64,000 nt of DNA from Actinomycetota bacterium. Its GTDB lineage: Bacteria; Actinomycetota; Actinomycetes; Actinomycetales; Dermatophilaceae. A program made the translations under genes and the position numbers. The notes under the pieces were generated by a model. It saw only the letters and a program-made list of their open reading frames with translations, had not been told where the DNA came from and did no database searches. Below, piece after piece: positions 18,819-27,189 of the stretch. Every line of letters begins with the position of its first letter. Position 1 is the first letter of the stretch. The stretch covers positions 49,481-113,480 of the forward strand of contig JAIUPO010000013.1 of the NCBI GenBank assembly GCA_020160805.1. The letters run 5' to 3'.

Positions 18819-19571
18819 TCACCGGCTCGAGGCGGCGGCATCCTTGTCGGCGGCCAGGGGATCGGCCACCTGCCCGGTCGCGGGGTCCCATGGTCCCTGC
18901 GCCAGCCGGGTGACCCGTGGGGGTCGGGCCGGCGCGAACCCGATGGTTTCGCGCAAGGCGGTCAGTATGTCGTCGGGGCGAACGGCGGGTGTGGTGTGCC
19001 GAACGACCAGTTGCAGTATCGCATACCCCTCCTGCTCACCGGCCGTGGCGCGCACGATCGCGGCCTGCACATCGAGTTCGCGCGGGCCGTTCTTCAGCAC
19101 CCGCGTGACGGTGATGGCGGGCAGGGCGAGCAGGTCACCGAGCGCGGCCTCGAGGTCGGCCGGCGCGATCTCGGGAAAGGCGATGACCCACTCGCTGACC
19201 TCGAGGCGGTCCGCCAGCGAACCGGGACCTGCGGGCACAACCTCCACGATGTCGAGGCCGTCGGGGAGGGCCGCATCGAGGTCCGCGCGCAGCCGCTCCG
19301 GGTCCAGCGCCTGGGTGGTGCCGATCTCGAAATACTCGGCCTCGGAACTCATCCCGGTCGGCGCGCCCCCGGCATACGAAATCTTCGGGTGCGGGTGGAA
19401 GCCGGCGGAGAAGGCCATCGGCACCTGCGCGCGGCGCAGCGCCCGTTCGAGGGCGCGGGCGAAGTCGCGGGTCGAGGAGAACCGCAGCCGGCCGCGGCGG
19501 GCATACCGGATGCGATAGCGCGCGGCGACGGGGGCGGGCGGCGGACCGTCGGGAGTGGGTGCGGGAGCCAT
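18819..19571 (-). CDS. TIGR03936/DUF2344 family radical SAM-associated protein
   Basis: The 250-residue protein has the DUF2344 pattern: YRIRYARRGRLRFSSTRDFARALERALRR, then AFSAGFHPHPKISY and SSEAEYFEIG. This family is usually encoded beside, or fused to, a B12-binding radical SAM protein; here that partner is 5.6 kb away (25149-27098) on the same strand. Its role is unknown, although the N-terminal region recalls RNA-modification partners. A GATAAT box 8 nt before the ATG suggests a leaderless mRNA. It precedes rne. Confidence 0.88.
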   Translation of the reverse strand: MAPAPTPDGPPPAPVAARYRIRYARRGRLRFSSTRDFARALERALRRAQVPMAFSAGFHPHPKISYAGGAPTGMSSEAEYFEIGTTQALDPERLRADLDAALPDGLDIVEVVPAGPGSLADRLEVSEWVIAFPEIAPADLEAALGDLLALPAITVTRVLKNGPRELDVQAAIVRATAGEQEGYAILQLVVRHTTPAVRPDDILTALRETIGFAPARPPRVTRLAQGPWDPATGQVADPLAADKDAAASSR

Positions 19572-19579
19572 AGGCGTCG

Positions 19580-19585
19580 ATTATC
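19580..19585 (-). promoter_or_regulatory. GATAAT -10 box for the DUF2344 gene
   Basis: On the minus strand GATAAT ends 8 nt before the ATG at 19571. It lies in the short divergent spacer shared with the aminotransferase promoter. Confidence 0.5.
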
Positions 19586-19628
19586 CCGCCCGGAACGGGG
19601 CCCTCTGTTCAGCCTGAAGGGCGCCCCC

Positions 19629-19634
19629 TAGGGT
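19629..19634 (+). promoter_or_regulatory. TAGGGT -10 box, leaderless start of the aminotransferase
   Basis: TAGGGT lies 7 nt before the ATG at 19642. It favours that ATG over the GTG at 19633. Confidence 0.55.
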
Positions 19635-19641
19635 GACCGAC

Positions 19642-21009
19642 ATGACCGCCGTGGATCGCCGTCGTCTCGCTGACCTGCTCGCCGCGGCGCAGGCCGCCTA
19701 TGCTGCCGCCAACCCGCGCTCGCAGGAGCTGTATGCCGGGGCGAGCAACCTTTTCGGGCGCGTCCCGATGACCTGGATGAACAAGTGGTCCGGCGGCTTC
19801 CCCCTCTATCTCGACCACGCCCGCGGGGCGCGGATCACCGATGTCGACGGCCATACCTATGTGGATTTCGCCCTCGGCGACACCGCCGCGATGGCCGGGC
19901 ACTCCCCCGAGGCGACGATCAAGGCGGTGGCCACGCGGTATGCCGATCAGGGCGGCGCGACGACGATGCTCCCCACCGCGGACGCCCAGTGGGTCGGGGC
20001 CGAGCTGACAGCGCGCTTCGGTATGCCGCTGTGGAGCTTCAGCCTGTCGGCGACCGATGCGAACCGCTGGGCCATCCGGCTGGCGCGCCTGGCGACCGGG
20101 CGGCCAAAGATTCTCGTCTTCGGCTACAGCTATCACGGGTCGGTCGATGAGGCCTTCGCGCTCGCCGGGCCGGACGGATCGACGGTTTCGCGGCCGGGCA
20201 ATGTTGCGCCGCCCGTGCCGGTGGATCTGACGACGCGGGCGGCGGTGTGGAACGACCTCGCCTCCGTCGAGGCCGCCCTGCAGCACGGGGATGTCGCCGC
20301 GATCCTCACCGAGCCAGCGCTGACCAATATCGGCATCGTGCTGCCCGAGCCGGGCTTCATGGCGGGGCTGCGTGAGTTGGCTACGAGGTATGGCGCGCTG
20401 CTGATGATCGATGAGACCCACACCTTCTCGGCGGGCTGGGGTGGCGCGACGACAGCGTGGGGGTTGGAGCCAGACATCTTCGTCATCGGCAAGTCGATCG
20501 GCGGTGGAATCCCTTGTGGCGCCTATGGATTGAGCGAGGAGGTCGCGGGAGCGGTGACGCGGCATACGTCCTCAGGAGAGGCCGACATCATCGATGTCGG
20601 CGGCGTCGGCGGGACCCTGGCCGGCAATGCGCTCTCGCTCGCGGCGATGCGCGCGACGCTCGGTGAGGTGCTGACGCCGGAGGCTTTCGAGCGGATGATC
20701 GCGCTGGCGACCCGCTTCACCGAGGGGGTCGAGGCGTCACTGGCGGAGTTCGAGCTGCCCTGGTCGATCGCGCAATTGGGCGCCCGGGCGGAGTATCGCT
20801 TCGTCTCCCCCGCCCCGCGCACCGGCGAGGAAGCGGCCGCGGCGGCCGACGACGAATTGGACGCCTATATGCACCTGGCCATGTGCAACAGGGGCATCCT
20901 GATGACGCCCTTCCACAACATGGCCCTGATGTGTCCGGACACGACCGCCGAGGATGTTGATCGGCATACAGCCGCCTTCCGCGAGGCGGTCGCCGCCCTG
21001 CGCGGCTGA
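19642..21009 (+). CDS. Class III aminotransferase (GSA-aminomutase-like)
   Basis: The 455-residue PLP enzyme of fold-type I has ITDVDGHTYVDFALGDTAAMAGHSP, LLMIDETHTFSAGWGG with the cofactor-binding Asp, and the PLP lysine in FVIGKSIGGGIPCGAYG near residue 282. It resembles glutamate-1-semialdehyde aminomutases and related transaminases but stands outside any haem gene group, so a catabolic transaminase is more likely than HemL. The start ATG at 19642 is set by a -10 box. It is monocistronic on the plus strand, and the converging GNAT gene follows. Confidence 0.85.
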   Translation: MTAVDRRRLADLLAAAQAAYAAANPRSQELYAGASNLFGRVPMTWMNKWSGGFPLYLDHARGARITDVDGHTYVDFALGDTAAMAGHSPEATIKAVATRYADQGGATTMLPTADAQWVGAELTARFGMPLWSFSLSATDANRWAIRLARLATGRPKILVFGYSYHGSVDEAFALAGPDGSTVSRPGNVAPPVPVDLTTRAAVWNDLASVEAALQHGDVAAILTEPALTNIGIVLPEPGFMAGLRELATRYGALLMIDETHTFSAGWGGATTAWGLEPDIFVIGKSIGGGIPCGAYGLSEEVAGAVTRHTSSGEADIIDVGGVGGTLAGNALSLAAMRATLGEVLTPEAFERMIALATRFTEGVEASLAEFELPWSIAQLGARAEYRFVSPAPRTGEEAAAAADDELDAYMHLAMCNRGILMTPFHNMALMCPDTTAEDVDRHTAAFREAVAALRG

Positions 21010-21020
21010 CCCCGCGGACC

Positions 21021-21485
21021 CTAGGTCGGTGGGTCGAGGTCGAGGCGCATCAGGTCGTGCGCCGCGCGCATGCCGACCGACTCATAGAGCGAAACCGACA
21101 TCGGGCTGGGCGCCAGGACCATACGGACCATGCCTTCGGCGCGGGCCCAGGCCACGGCATACGCCATCAGGTCCGTGGCGATCCCGCGCCGCCGAAACGC
21201 CGGATCGACCCACACATTCGCGACATAGATCCAGCGTTGCGGGGCTCTCCCGGGCTTCGGCATCCGGGTGAAGATCGCGGCATTCACCATGCCCACGGCA
21301 TACCCGTCGACACGGGCCAGCCAGCCCACCCGATTCTCGGCTGCCCACCAAGCGCGCATGGAGTCAACGAAATCCGTTGCGGGCCGATGGTTTTCGCCGG
21401 ACGACCAGTGCGCCCGCAGGCGCGCAACATCGAGCAGATCCTCAACCTCGATTAGCCCGACCGTATGCCGCCCGCTCCCCTCCAT
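21021..21485 (-). CDS. GNAT family N-acetyltransferase
   Basis: The 154-residue protein has the GNAT fold: VGWLARVDGYAVGMV, then VWVDPAFRRRGIATDLMAYAVAWA with the acetyl-CoA-binding RRRGIA loop, and a C-terminal SLYESVGMRAAHDLMRLDL. It acetylates an unknown amine. A CAGGGT box lies 6 nt before the ATG at 21485. It is downstream of the vapBC pair on the same strand but has its own promoter. Confidence 0.88.
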   Translation of the reverse strand: MEGSGRHTVGLIEVEDLLDVARLRAHWSSGENHRPATDFVDSMRAWWAAENRVGWLARVDGYAVGMVNAAIFTRMPKPGRAPQRWIYVANVWVDPAFRRRGIATDLMAYAVAWARAEGMVRMVLAPSPMSVSLYESVGMRAAHDLMRLDLDPPT

Positions 21486-21497
21486 CCGACCACCCTG

Positions 21498-21896
21498 TCA
21501 CGCGGGCAGGGCAGGGATGAGCAGAGTTCCCGACAGTGCGGCCAGCTGTTCGTCAAGAGTGGCCAGGACGCCACCGCGAGCGAGGGCCAACGAGCGCAGA
21601 CAGGCATCGGTGACCTGGCGATGCCCAGTCACGTGCGTCAGGTCGACGGCATCGAAGGCTAGGTCATCCGCCCAGAAATCGTGGCCGGGAACCTCTGCCA
21701 GTGCGGCGAGCCACCGTCGGGCGTCGGCCGATGAGGCCCCGGAGCGCAGGAGGAAGCGCACCACGGCTCCTTGCGTGATGGGGCAGGTGGCGAACCCCGC
21801 GACAGTGGCCAGCCAGCGATCGCAGCGCGCGTGGTGGACATGCTCCTGCACCGCCAAGGCAATCAGGACGTTGGCGTCGAGGAGGTAGGTCGTCAC
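21498..21896 (-). CDS. vapC: PIN-domain ribonuclease toxin VapC
   Basis: The 132-residue protein starts TTYLLDANVLIALA with the first conserved Asp, and carries further PIN acidic residues in DFWADDLAFDAVDL and VTDACLRSLALARGG, followed by LATLDEQL. VapC toxins cut tRNA or rRNA in the cytoplasm. Its start overlaps the antitoxin stop by 4 nt (ATGA), the normal VapBC coupling. Confidence 0.92.
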   Translation of the reverse strand: MTTYLLDANVLIALAVQEHVHHARCDRWLATVAGFATCPITQGAVVRFLLRSGASSADARRWLAALAEVPGHDFWADDLAFDAVDLTHVTGHRQVTDACLRSLALARGGVLATLDEQLAALSGTLLIPALPA

Positions 21897-22126
21897 TCGT
21901 CGTCCAAGGCGGCCGCAACATCCTCGCGCGTGATCGTGCCGCCGCCCAGGGAAATCGTCGGGAACCGCGAGTGGCCGGATGCGGTGACGGTCAGCGGATC
22001 GCCGGACGCCGCGAGGCCGCGGATTGTCAACTCCGCGATCACCGCGGACAGGGACTGACCGCGTGATGCGGCGAGCTCGCGTGCGCGCCGATGCACCGAT
22101 TCAGGAAGATCCACCGTCGTGCGCAT
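21893..22126 (-). CDS. vapB: VapB-type ribbon-helix-helix antitoxin
   Basis: The 77-residue protein has an N-terminal ribbon-helix-helix (MRTTVDLPESVHRRARELA, then GQSLSAVIAEL) that binds the operator, and a flexible acidic C-terminus (TREDVAAALDDE) expected to cover the toxin. A perfect TGCATCA-TGG-TGATGCA palindrome at 22141-22157, 15 bp before the start, is the likely autoregulatory site. Confidence 0.9.
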   Translation of the reverse strand: MRTTVDLPESVHRRARELAASRGQSLSAVIAELTIRGLAASGDPLTVTASGHSRFPTISLGGGTITREDVAAALDDE

Positions 22127-22140
22127 GTGTGCATCGTGGC

Positions 22141-22157
22141 TGCATCATGGTGATGCA
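22141..22157. promoter_or_regulatory. Palindromic operator of the vapBC pair
   Basis: TGCATCA TGG TGATGCA is a perfect 7-3-7 inverted repeat just upstream of the minus-strand vapB start, with another GTGCATCG half site between it and the ATG. The position and symmetry fit autoregulation by a ribbon-helix-helix antitoxin. Confidence 0.65.
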
Positions 22158-22283
22158 CGACGTCGCAGCGGCCCAGCCGTGCAGGTTGATCGCCGACGGG
22201 CCAGGCAATTGCCGCCGGGCCGGGCAATAACACGGCCCCGCAACGCCAACCCGGCCCGACTCGGTGCGCACAACGACCTCGCC

Positions 22284-23225
22284 TCAGCCGCCGTGCCGGG
22301 CGCGGATGGCGCTGAGTTCCAGGGCGTGGGCGTCCAAGGCACGATCCTCGTCCGTGACGGGGAGCCAGGGGGTGACCGGTTCCGCCTTCCGCGCCTCGTC
22401 AATCGTCACAAAAACGGTGCGGCAGTAGGTGGTCAGCTCCATCTCCCCGGTCGCCGGGTCGCCGGAGCGGACGTGGACACCGATGTGCATGGACGTCCGT
22501 CCCGTATGCAGCAGCCGCGCCTCCACCTCCACCAGGTGACCGATCCGCAGCGGCCGATAGAACCGAACGCCGCCGGTGAAGATCGCGACATTGTGAGCAT
22601 CGCCGGTCCATGAGGTCGCGAGCACGTGCGACGCCTCGTCGATCCACCGCATGACGATGCCGCCGTGCACCTTGCCACCCCAGTTGACATCGGTCGGCGC
22701 GGCCAGGAAGCGCATGGTGATCCGCGGCGCGGTCCCGGCTTCGGAGAAGACGACCTCCTGCATCGCCTCCTCAATCTCGCGTCGCACCACCGCCCGCCGA
22801 CTCGCCCAATCCGCCAGCAGCCGCTCGGCCTCGCCATTGGGCACCAGCGCGGGCACCGGGCTCGGGCGGCCATCGCCGTCGACCGAGACGAAGACCATGA
22901 GGCAGTGCGTCGAGGCCGCGAGTTCACCGGTCGCCGGCGGTCCGCTGAAGACCTCGACCATCACATCCATCGAGGTCCGCCCGGTGCGCACCACAGCGGC
23001 TCGCACTTCCACGAGATGCCCGACCTCGACCGGGCGCGTGAAGCGCACATTCCCGACATATGCCGTGACCGCGTAGGTCCCGCTCCACCGGGCCACCGCG
23101 GCATACCCGGCCTTGTCGATCCACTCCAAAACCTTTCCGGCAGAAACAGATCCGGATTGTCCGGCATCCGTCGGCGCCGCGAGGAAGCGCAGCGTCGTGA
23201 CCTGGTGAAAGCCTGGCCCGTCCAT
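22284..23225 (-). CDS. Acyl-CoA thioesterase with two hotdog domains
   Basis: The 313-residue protein contains two tandem hotdog folds of about 120 residues: TLRFLAAPTDAGQSGSVSAGKVLEWID and again TMRFLAAPTDVNWGGKVHGGIVMRWIDEAS, each followed by VRF(T/Y)RP..(V/I)GHLVEV and GRTSM. The double-hotdog layout matches acyl-CoA hydrolases. The start is the ATG at 23225: TAGCGT lies 7 nt upstream, and the GTG at 23234 would overlap the -10 box. The substrate chain length is unknown. Confidence 0.88.
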   Translation of the reverse strand: MDGPGFHQVTTLRFLAAPTDAGQSGSVSAGKVLEWIDKAGYAAVARWSGTYAVTAYVGNVRFTRPVEVGHLVEVRAAVVRTGRTSMDVMVEVFSGPPATGELAASTHCLMVFVSVDGDGRPSPVPALVPNGEAERLLADWASRRAVVRREIEEAMQEVVFSEAGTAPRITMRFLAAPTDVNWGGKVHGGIVMRWIDEASHVLATSWTGDAHNVAIFTGGVRFYRPLRIGHLVEVEARLLHTGRTSMHIGVHVRSGDPATGEMELTTYCRTVFVTIDEARKAEPVTPWLPVTDEDRALDAHALELSAIRARHGG

Positions 23226-23267
23226 GGGGCCCACGCTATCCAGCCCGGACCGCCGCGGTCGAGAGAT

Positions 23268-23898
23268 CTAGGAGTGACCAAGCAGGGTCGCGCCGAGCCC
23301 GACGAAGACCGTGCCAAGCACTCGGTCGATCGCCGTCCGGGCCCGGTCGTATGCCCGGACCACCACCGCACTGCTCGTCGCCAGGGCGGTCAGCGCGAAC
23401 CAGGCCGCAGCCAGCGAGAGCATTGCCACCATGACCTCGATCCGCAGCGCCGCGTCCGGGGACGGCGGCAGCAGGCTGGCAAGGAGGGCACCGAAAAAGA
23501 CCAGAGCCTTCGGGTTCGCCAGATTCGTGGCCAGCCCCAGACGGTAAGCCGCCAGCCCACTCCGTGCCCGGCGCACCTGCTCCTGGGGGTGCCGCGGTCG
23601 CGCCCGCGGCCTGGCGCGAGTGCCACAGGATGACCAGGCCATAGCCCACCAGGACCACCGCGCCGACGACGCGCAGCACGACATAAAGCCCAGCGTGCGC
23701 GGCAAGCACGGCGCCAATGCCGGTGATAGCAAGCAGAATCCAGCAGGCGATGCCGCTGACGACGCCGGCCCCGACGAGAAGCGCATCGCGCCGACCATAG
23801 GCCGCACCCGATCGCAGCACGGCGACGAAGTCCGGGCCAGGCGAAGCGACGGCAATCGCCCAGGTGATGAGCAGGGCCGACCAGCCAGCAGCAGACAC
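23268..23898 (-). pseudogene. LysE-family amino-acid exporter with a +1 frameshift
   Basis: The N-terminal half is in one frame (WAIAVASPGPDFVAVLRSG, GYGLVILWHSRQ) and the C-terminal half in another (GLATNLANPKALVFFGALLASLLP to the end LGHS); both halves are clearly LysE. The switch lies near a run of five G at 23585-23589, where one base too many would restore a 209-residue protein. Family members export amino acids with about six membrane helices. The start GTG at 23898 follows AAGGAG. Either the gene is dead or the run is miscounted in the assembly. The XRE-cupin regulator gene lies just upstream. Confidence 0.85.
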
Positions 23899-23927
23899 CG
23901 GTGAATCTCCTTGTGTGGAAGCGCGTT

Positions 23928-24479
23928 TCAGGTGCGGGGTGAGGCGATGAGGACGAGGGCGAGCGCACCGGCGGGGCCTGCGGCATACGCATGCGCACGG
24001 TCCCCGGCGAAGCTGGCGAAGTCTCCGGGTGCGAGGTCGTGGGGCTCGGTGCCGGCGGTGAGGGTTAGCGAGCCCTCCAGGACGAGCAGCTGCTCGACCG
24101 TGCCTTCGGCGTGCGGCACCCCCGCGAACTCCTCGCCGGGCACCATCTGCAGGCGCCACGACTCCAGGCTGTGGCCGCCGCCGAGGCGGTGCAGCAGCTG
24201 TCGCGAACTCTGCCCGCGCTCGTCGCTGGCCGCCCGGACCACGACCGTGTCCGTCCCCGACCGCAGGTCGAGCAGGTCGACGAGTGGGATGGCCAGCGCA
24301 TTGGCGAGGGCATCGAGGGTGTCCAGCGTGGGATTGCCGCCAGCCTCGATCCCGGACAGGGCGGCCTTCGACAGCCCAGCACGCCGGGCGAGCTCAGCGG
24401 CGCTGAGCCCGCGCTGCTCCCGGCGCAGGCGCACCAACGCCCCGACGGCCGCGCCGAGCGATGCATTTCCCGTAGACAT
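23928..24479 (-). CDS. XRE-family transcriptional regulator with C-terminal cupin domain
   Basis: The 183-residue protein has an N-terminal HTH (VRLRREQRGLSAAELARRAGLSKAALSGIEAGGNPTL split over residues 15-50) and a C-terminal cupin (VPHAEGTVEQLLVLEGSLTLTAG, then LAPGDFASFAGDRAHAY). Such HTH-cupin proteins sense a small ligand and often control a neighbouring transporter. It lies 30 bp upstream of the LysE gene on the same strand. TACAGT 6 nt before the ATG gives a leaderless start, and a 16-bp palindrome overlaps this box. Confidence 0.9.
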   Translation of the reverse strand: MSTGNASLGAAVGALVRLRREQRGLSAAELARRAGLSKAALSGIEAGGNPTLDTLDALANALAIPLVDLLDLRSGTDTVVVRAASDERGQSSRQLLHRLGGGHSLESWRLQMVPGEEFAGVPHAEGTVEQLLVLEGSLTLTAGTEPHDLAPGDFASFAGDRAHAYAAGPAGALALVLIASPRT

Positions 24480-24481
24480 GC

Positions 24482-24497
24482 GTTCACTGTAGCGAAC
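24482..24497. promoter_or_regulatory. Palindromic operator over the -10 box of the XRE-cupin gene
   Basis: GTTCACTGTAGCGAAC is symmetric at 12 of 16 positions and covers the TACAGT box (24486-24491, minus strand) that stands 6 nt before the ATG at 24479. This suggests repression of the regulator, and of LysE behind it, by its own product. Confidence 0.6.
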
Positions 24498-24637
24498 GAT
24501 TGTTCATCTTGAAAGACAGGCCTTGCCGCCCGCTGCTAGGCCGCGTCCACCCGGGCCGCCGTCGCGCGCAAGGGCCTGGGTATAGCGCGGCCCGTCACCG
24601 CAAATCCGGCCCGCCGCCGACGGCAGGGCCCCTCGGT

Positions 24638-24643
24638 TAGGGT
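24638..24643 (+). promoter_or_regulatory. TAGGGT -10 box, leaderless start at 24651
   Basis: TAGGGT lies 7 nt before the ATG of the 144-residue conserved protein; no ribosome site is present. Confidence 0.55.
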
Positions 24644-24650
24644 CGAGACC

Positions 24651-25085
24651 ATGACGAGCCTGCGCGAGACCCTGCTGACCGATGACCGCCGCCCTCAGAC
24701 CGTGGATGCCCTCGTCGGCGTGGTCGACGCGGAGGTGGCCAGCAAGTCCGGCCTGTCCGGGGCGGCGATCAAGACGGCATACAAGGCCGCCACCAAGATC
24801 GATGAGCGGATCGTGCGCCGCGCGATCGCCGGCATGCTGCCCGACTTCCTCGACCAGCTGCAGCCCTATTGGGAGGCTCGCGCGGGCGCGCCCTTCGGCG
24901 GCCAACTCGCGCAGCAAGGCGAGCGCGTCTCCGAGGCCCTGCTGTCGGTGACCGACGCCCGCGCGGCCAACCCCAAGCACGCGGCGGTCGCCAAGGTCTA
25001 CGGCATGCTGCGTGGCAAGGCGAAGGAGCATGTCACCGCCGCCCTCCCCCGCCTCGGCGCCGCCCTGCAATCCCAGATGGACTGA
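24651..25085 (+). CDS. Conserved actinobacterial protein of unknown function (DUF6918-like)
   Basis: The 144-residue soluble, all-helical protein has the pattern LRETLLTDDRRPQTVDALV, VDAEVASKSGLSGAAIKTAYK and IDERIVRRAIAGMLPDFLDQLQPYW. I have seen this family only in actinobacteria and cannot assign a function; the DUF number is from memory. It is monocistronic, with a leaderless promoter in front and a bidirectional terminator behind. Confidence 0.72.
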   Translation: MTSLRETLLTDDRRPQTVDALVGVVDAEVASKSGLSGAAIKTAYKAATKIDERIVRRAIAGMLPDFLDQLQPYWEARAGAPFGGQLAQQGERVSEALLSVTDARAANPKHAAVAKVYGMLRGKAKEHVTAALPRLGAALQSQMD

Positions 25086-25098
25086 GCTACCGGCAGGT

Positions 25099-25142
25099 AG
25101 GTCTGAGCTTTGGCCCCATATCCGGTGCCGAAGCTCAGACCT
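25099..25142. terminator. Bidirectional terminator with 12-bp perfect arms
   Basis: Arms AGGTCTGAGCTT and AAGCTCAGACCT are perfect complements around a 20-base loop, between two convergent genes. A third partial copy of the arm (AGCTCAGACC) follows at 25147 and includes the stop codon of the radical SAM gene. Confidence 0.8.
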
Positions 25143-25148
25143 AAAAGC

Positions 25149-27098
25149 TCAGACCACCGTCAGCGGAAGGAGCTGCTTGCCCGTCGGACCGATCTGAATG
25201 TGCGTGCCGAGCTGGGGGCAGACGCCGCAGTCGAAGCACGGGGTCCAGCGACAGTCGTCCTGCTCGGTCTCATCGAGCGCGTCCTGCCAGTCCGCCCAGA
25301 GCCACTCCTTGTCCAGCCCCGAGTCGATGTGGTCCCACGGAAGCACCTCGGTCTCGCCGCGCTCGCGCGTGGTGTACCACCCGAGGTCGATGCCGTATGC
25401 CGGGAGCTCGGCCTCGCAGGCCGCCACCCAGTTCTCGTAGGAGAAGTGCTCGCGCCAGCCGTCGAAGCGGCCGCCGCCACGCCAAACGTGCTCGATGACC
25501 CGCCCCACGCGGCGGTCGCCTCGCGAGAGCAGGCCCTCGATGATGCCGGGCTGGCCATCGTGATAGCGGAAGCCGATCGCACTCGCATACTTCCGATCGG
25601 CGCGGATCGCCTCGCGCAGCTTCGCGAGCCGCGCATCGGTCTCCTCCGCCCCGAGCTGGCCCGCCCACTGGAAAGGCGTGTGCGCCTTGGGCACAAAGCC
25701 GCCGATTGAGACCGTGCAGCGGATGTCGCGGCGTCCGCTGACGCTGCGGCCAGTGTCGATGACCCGCTTCGCCAGGTCGGCGATCTGGAGCACGTCCTCA
25801 TCGGTCTCGGTCGGCAGACCGCACATGAAATAGAGCTTCACCTGTCGCCACCCGGCGCCATATGCCGCGGCGACGGTGTCGATGAGGTCCTGCTCGGAGA
25901 CCATCTTGTTGATGACCTTGCGCAGCCGCTCGCTGCCGCCCTCCGGCGCGAAGGTGAGCCCGGAGCGCCGCCCATTGCGGGTCAGCTCGTTGGCAAGGTC
26001 AATATTGAAGGCATCCACCCGCGTCGAGGGCAGGGACAGGCCGACCTGCTCGCCCTCATACCGATCGGCGAGGCCCTTGGTGATTCCGGCGATCTCGGAG
26101 TGGTCCGCCGAGGACAGCGAGAGCAAGCCGACTTCCTCGAAACCTGTTGCGGCCAAACCGCGTTCGACCATCTCGCCGACACCGGTGATAGTGCGCTCGC
26201 GCACCGGGCGCGTGATCATCCCGGCCTGACAAAAGCGGCAGCCGCGGGTGCAGCCGCGGAAGATCTCGACACTCATCCGCTCGTGCACGGCCTCGGCGAG
26301 CGGCACCAAGGGCTGCTTGGGATAGGGCCACTCGTCGAGGTCCATCACCGTGTTCTTGGCAATCCGCCATGGCACCCCGGACTCGATCGGGGCGACCCGG
26401 CGGATGCGACCGTCGGGCAAGTAGGAGACGTCATAGAAGCTCGGGACATAGACATTCCCCGTCTGCGCGAGCCGCCGCAGCAGCTCCTCCCGCCCCCCGG
26501 GCCGTCCGGACGCCTTCCACTGCGCGACGACATCGGTGACCTGCAGCACCGCCTGCTCGCCATCGCCGACGATCGCCGCGTCGATGAAGTCCGCGATCGG
26601 CTCGGGATTGAAGGCCGCGTGGCCGCCGACGATGATGATCGGCTCGTCGGCGCCGCGGTCAGCCGCGTGCAGGGCGATGCCGGACAGATCGAGGGCGTTG
26701 AGGAAGTTGGTGTAGCCGAGTTCGGTGGAGAAGGAAATCCCGAAGACATCGAACTCGCGCACCGCGCGGTGTCCATCGACCGTGACCTGCGCGAAGCCCT
26801 CGGCCCGCATGAGGGCCTCCATATCGGGCCACACGGCATATGTCCGCTCCGCGAGAGCATCGGCGCGCTCGTTGAGGACTTCGTACAGGATCATGACGCC
26901 CTGATTGGGCAGCCCGATCTCATAGGCGTCGGGATACATCAGCGCCCACCGGACGGTCAGGTCCTCACCGTCGGGTCCGAACCCGCCGCAGTCCCAGTCC
27001 TTGATGGTGGAGTTGAGTTCGCCGCCGACATACTGGATCGGCTTGCTCACCCGCTCCAGGAGCGGTTCGAGTTCGGCGAAGCGGGACTGACCAGGCAT
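25149..27098 (-). CDS. TIGR03960-family B12-binding radical SAM protein
   Basis: The 649-residue protein has an N-terminal B12-binding-like domain (MYPDAYEIGLPNQGVMILYEV), a radical SAM core with RGCTRGCRFCQAG near residue 283 (C-x3-C-x2-C), a C-terminal region with WAGQLGAEETDARL, and a Cys-rich DCGVCPQLG tail. The family normally works with the DUF2344 protein; in many genomes the two are adjacent or fused, while here the partner is at 18819-19571. The reaction is unknown. A TACCCT box 6 nt before the ATG suggests a leaderless message. Confidence 0.93.
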   Translation of the reverse strand: MPGQSRFAELEPLLERVSKPIQYVGGELNSTIKDWDCGGFGPDGEDLTVRWALMYPDAYEIGLPNQGVMILYEVLNERADALAERTYAVWPDMEALMRAEGFAQVTVDGHRAVREFDVFGISFSTELGYTNFLNALDLSGIALHAADRGADEPIIIVGGHAAFNPEPIADFIDAAIVGDGEQAVLQVTDVVAQWKASGRPGGREELLRRLAQTGNVYVPSFYDVSYLPDGRIRRVAPIESGVPWRIAKNTVMDLDEWPYPKQPLVPLAEAVHERMSVEIFRGCTRGCRFCQAGMITRPVRERTITGVGEMVERGLAATGFEEVGLLSLSSADHSEIAGITKGLADRYEGEQVGLSLPSTRVDAFNIDLANELTRNGRRSGLTFAPEGGSERLRKVINKMVSEQDLIDTVAAAYGAGWRQVKLYFMCGLPTETDEDVLQIADLAKRVIDTGRSVSGRRDIRCTVSIGGFVPKAHTPFQWAGQLGAEETDARLAKLREAIRADRKYASAIGFRYHDGQPGIIEGLLSRGDRRVGRVIEHVWRGGGRFDGWREHFSYENWVAACEAELPAYGIDLGWYTTRERGETEVLPWDHIDSGLDKEWLWADWQDALDETEQDDCRWTPCFDCGVCPQLGTHIQIGPTGKQLLPLTVV

Positions 27099-27104
27099 CC
27101 GTCA

Positions 27105-27110
27105 AGGGTA
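27105..27110 (-). promoter_or_regulatory. TACCCT -10 box of the radical SAM gene
   Basis: On the minus strand TACCCT ends 6 nt before the ATG at 27098. No Shine-Dalgarno sequence is visible. Confidence 0.5.
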
Positions 27111-27142
27111 CGTTCCCCGGGCGCCGCAGACCCAATAACGCC

Positions 27143-27175
27143 AGGTGCCCCCGCCGCAGCGCGGCGAGGGCACCT
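27143..27175 (-). terminator. Hairpin terminator downstream of the fatty acyl-CoA ligase
   Basis: Arms AGGTGCCC and GGGCACCT, with an inner GCCGC/GCGGC stem, stand 15 nt after the stop of the ligase gene, between two minus-strand genes. Confidence 0.75.
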
Positions 27176-27189
27176 AGGGATTGGGCCTG

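Noticed and set aside
15621..19631. Plus-strand open frame of 1336 codons opposite rne
   Set aside because: It is the antisense shadow of RNase E and DUF2344, caused by high third-position GC; composition is Arg/Pro-rich and matches no protein pattern.
19642..21009. hemL (glutamate-1-semialdehyde aminomutase)
   Set aside because: The fold is the same but no other haem gene is near and the overall pattern fits a broader class III transaminase; I left the symbol empty.
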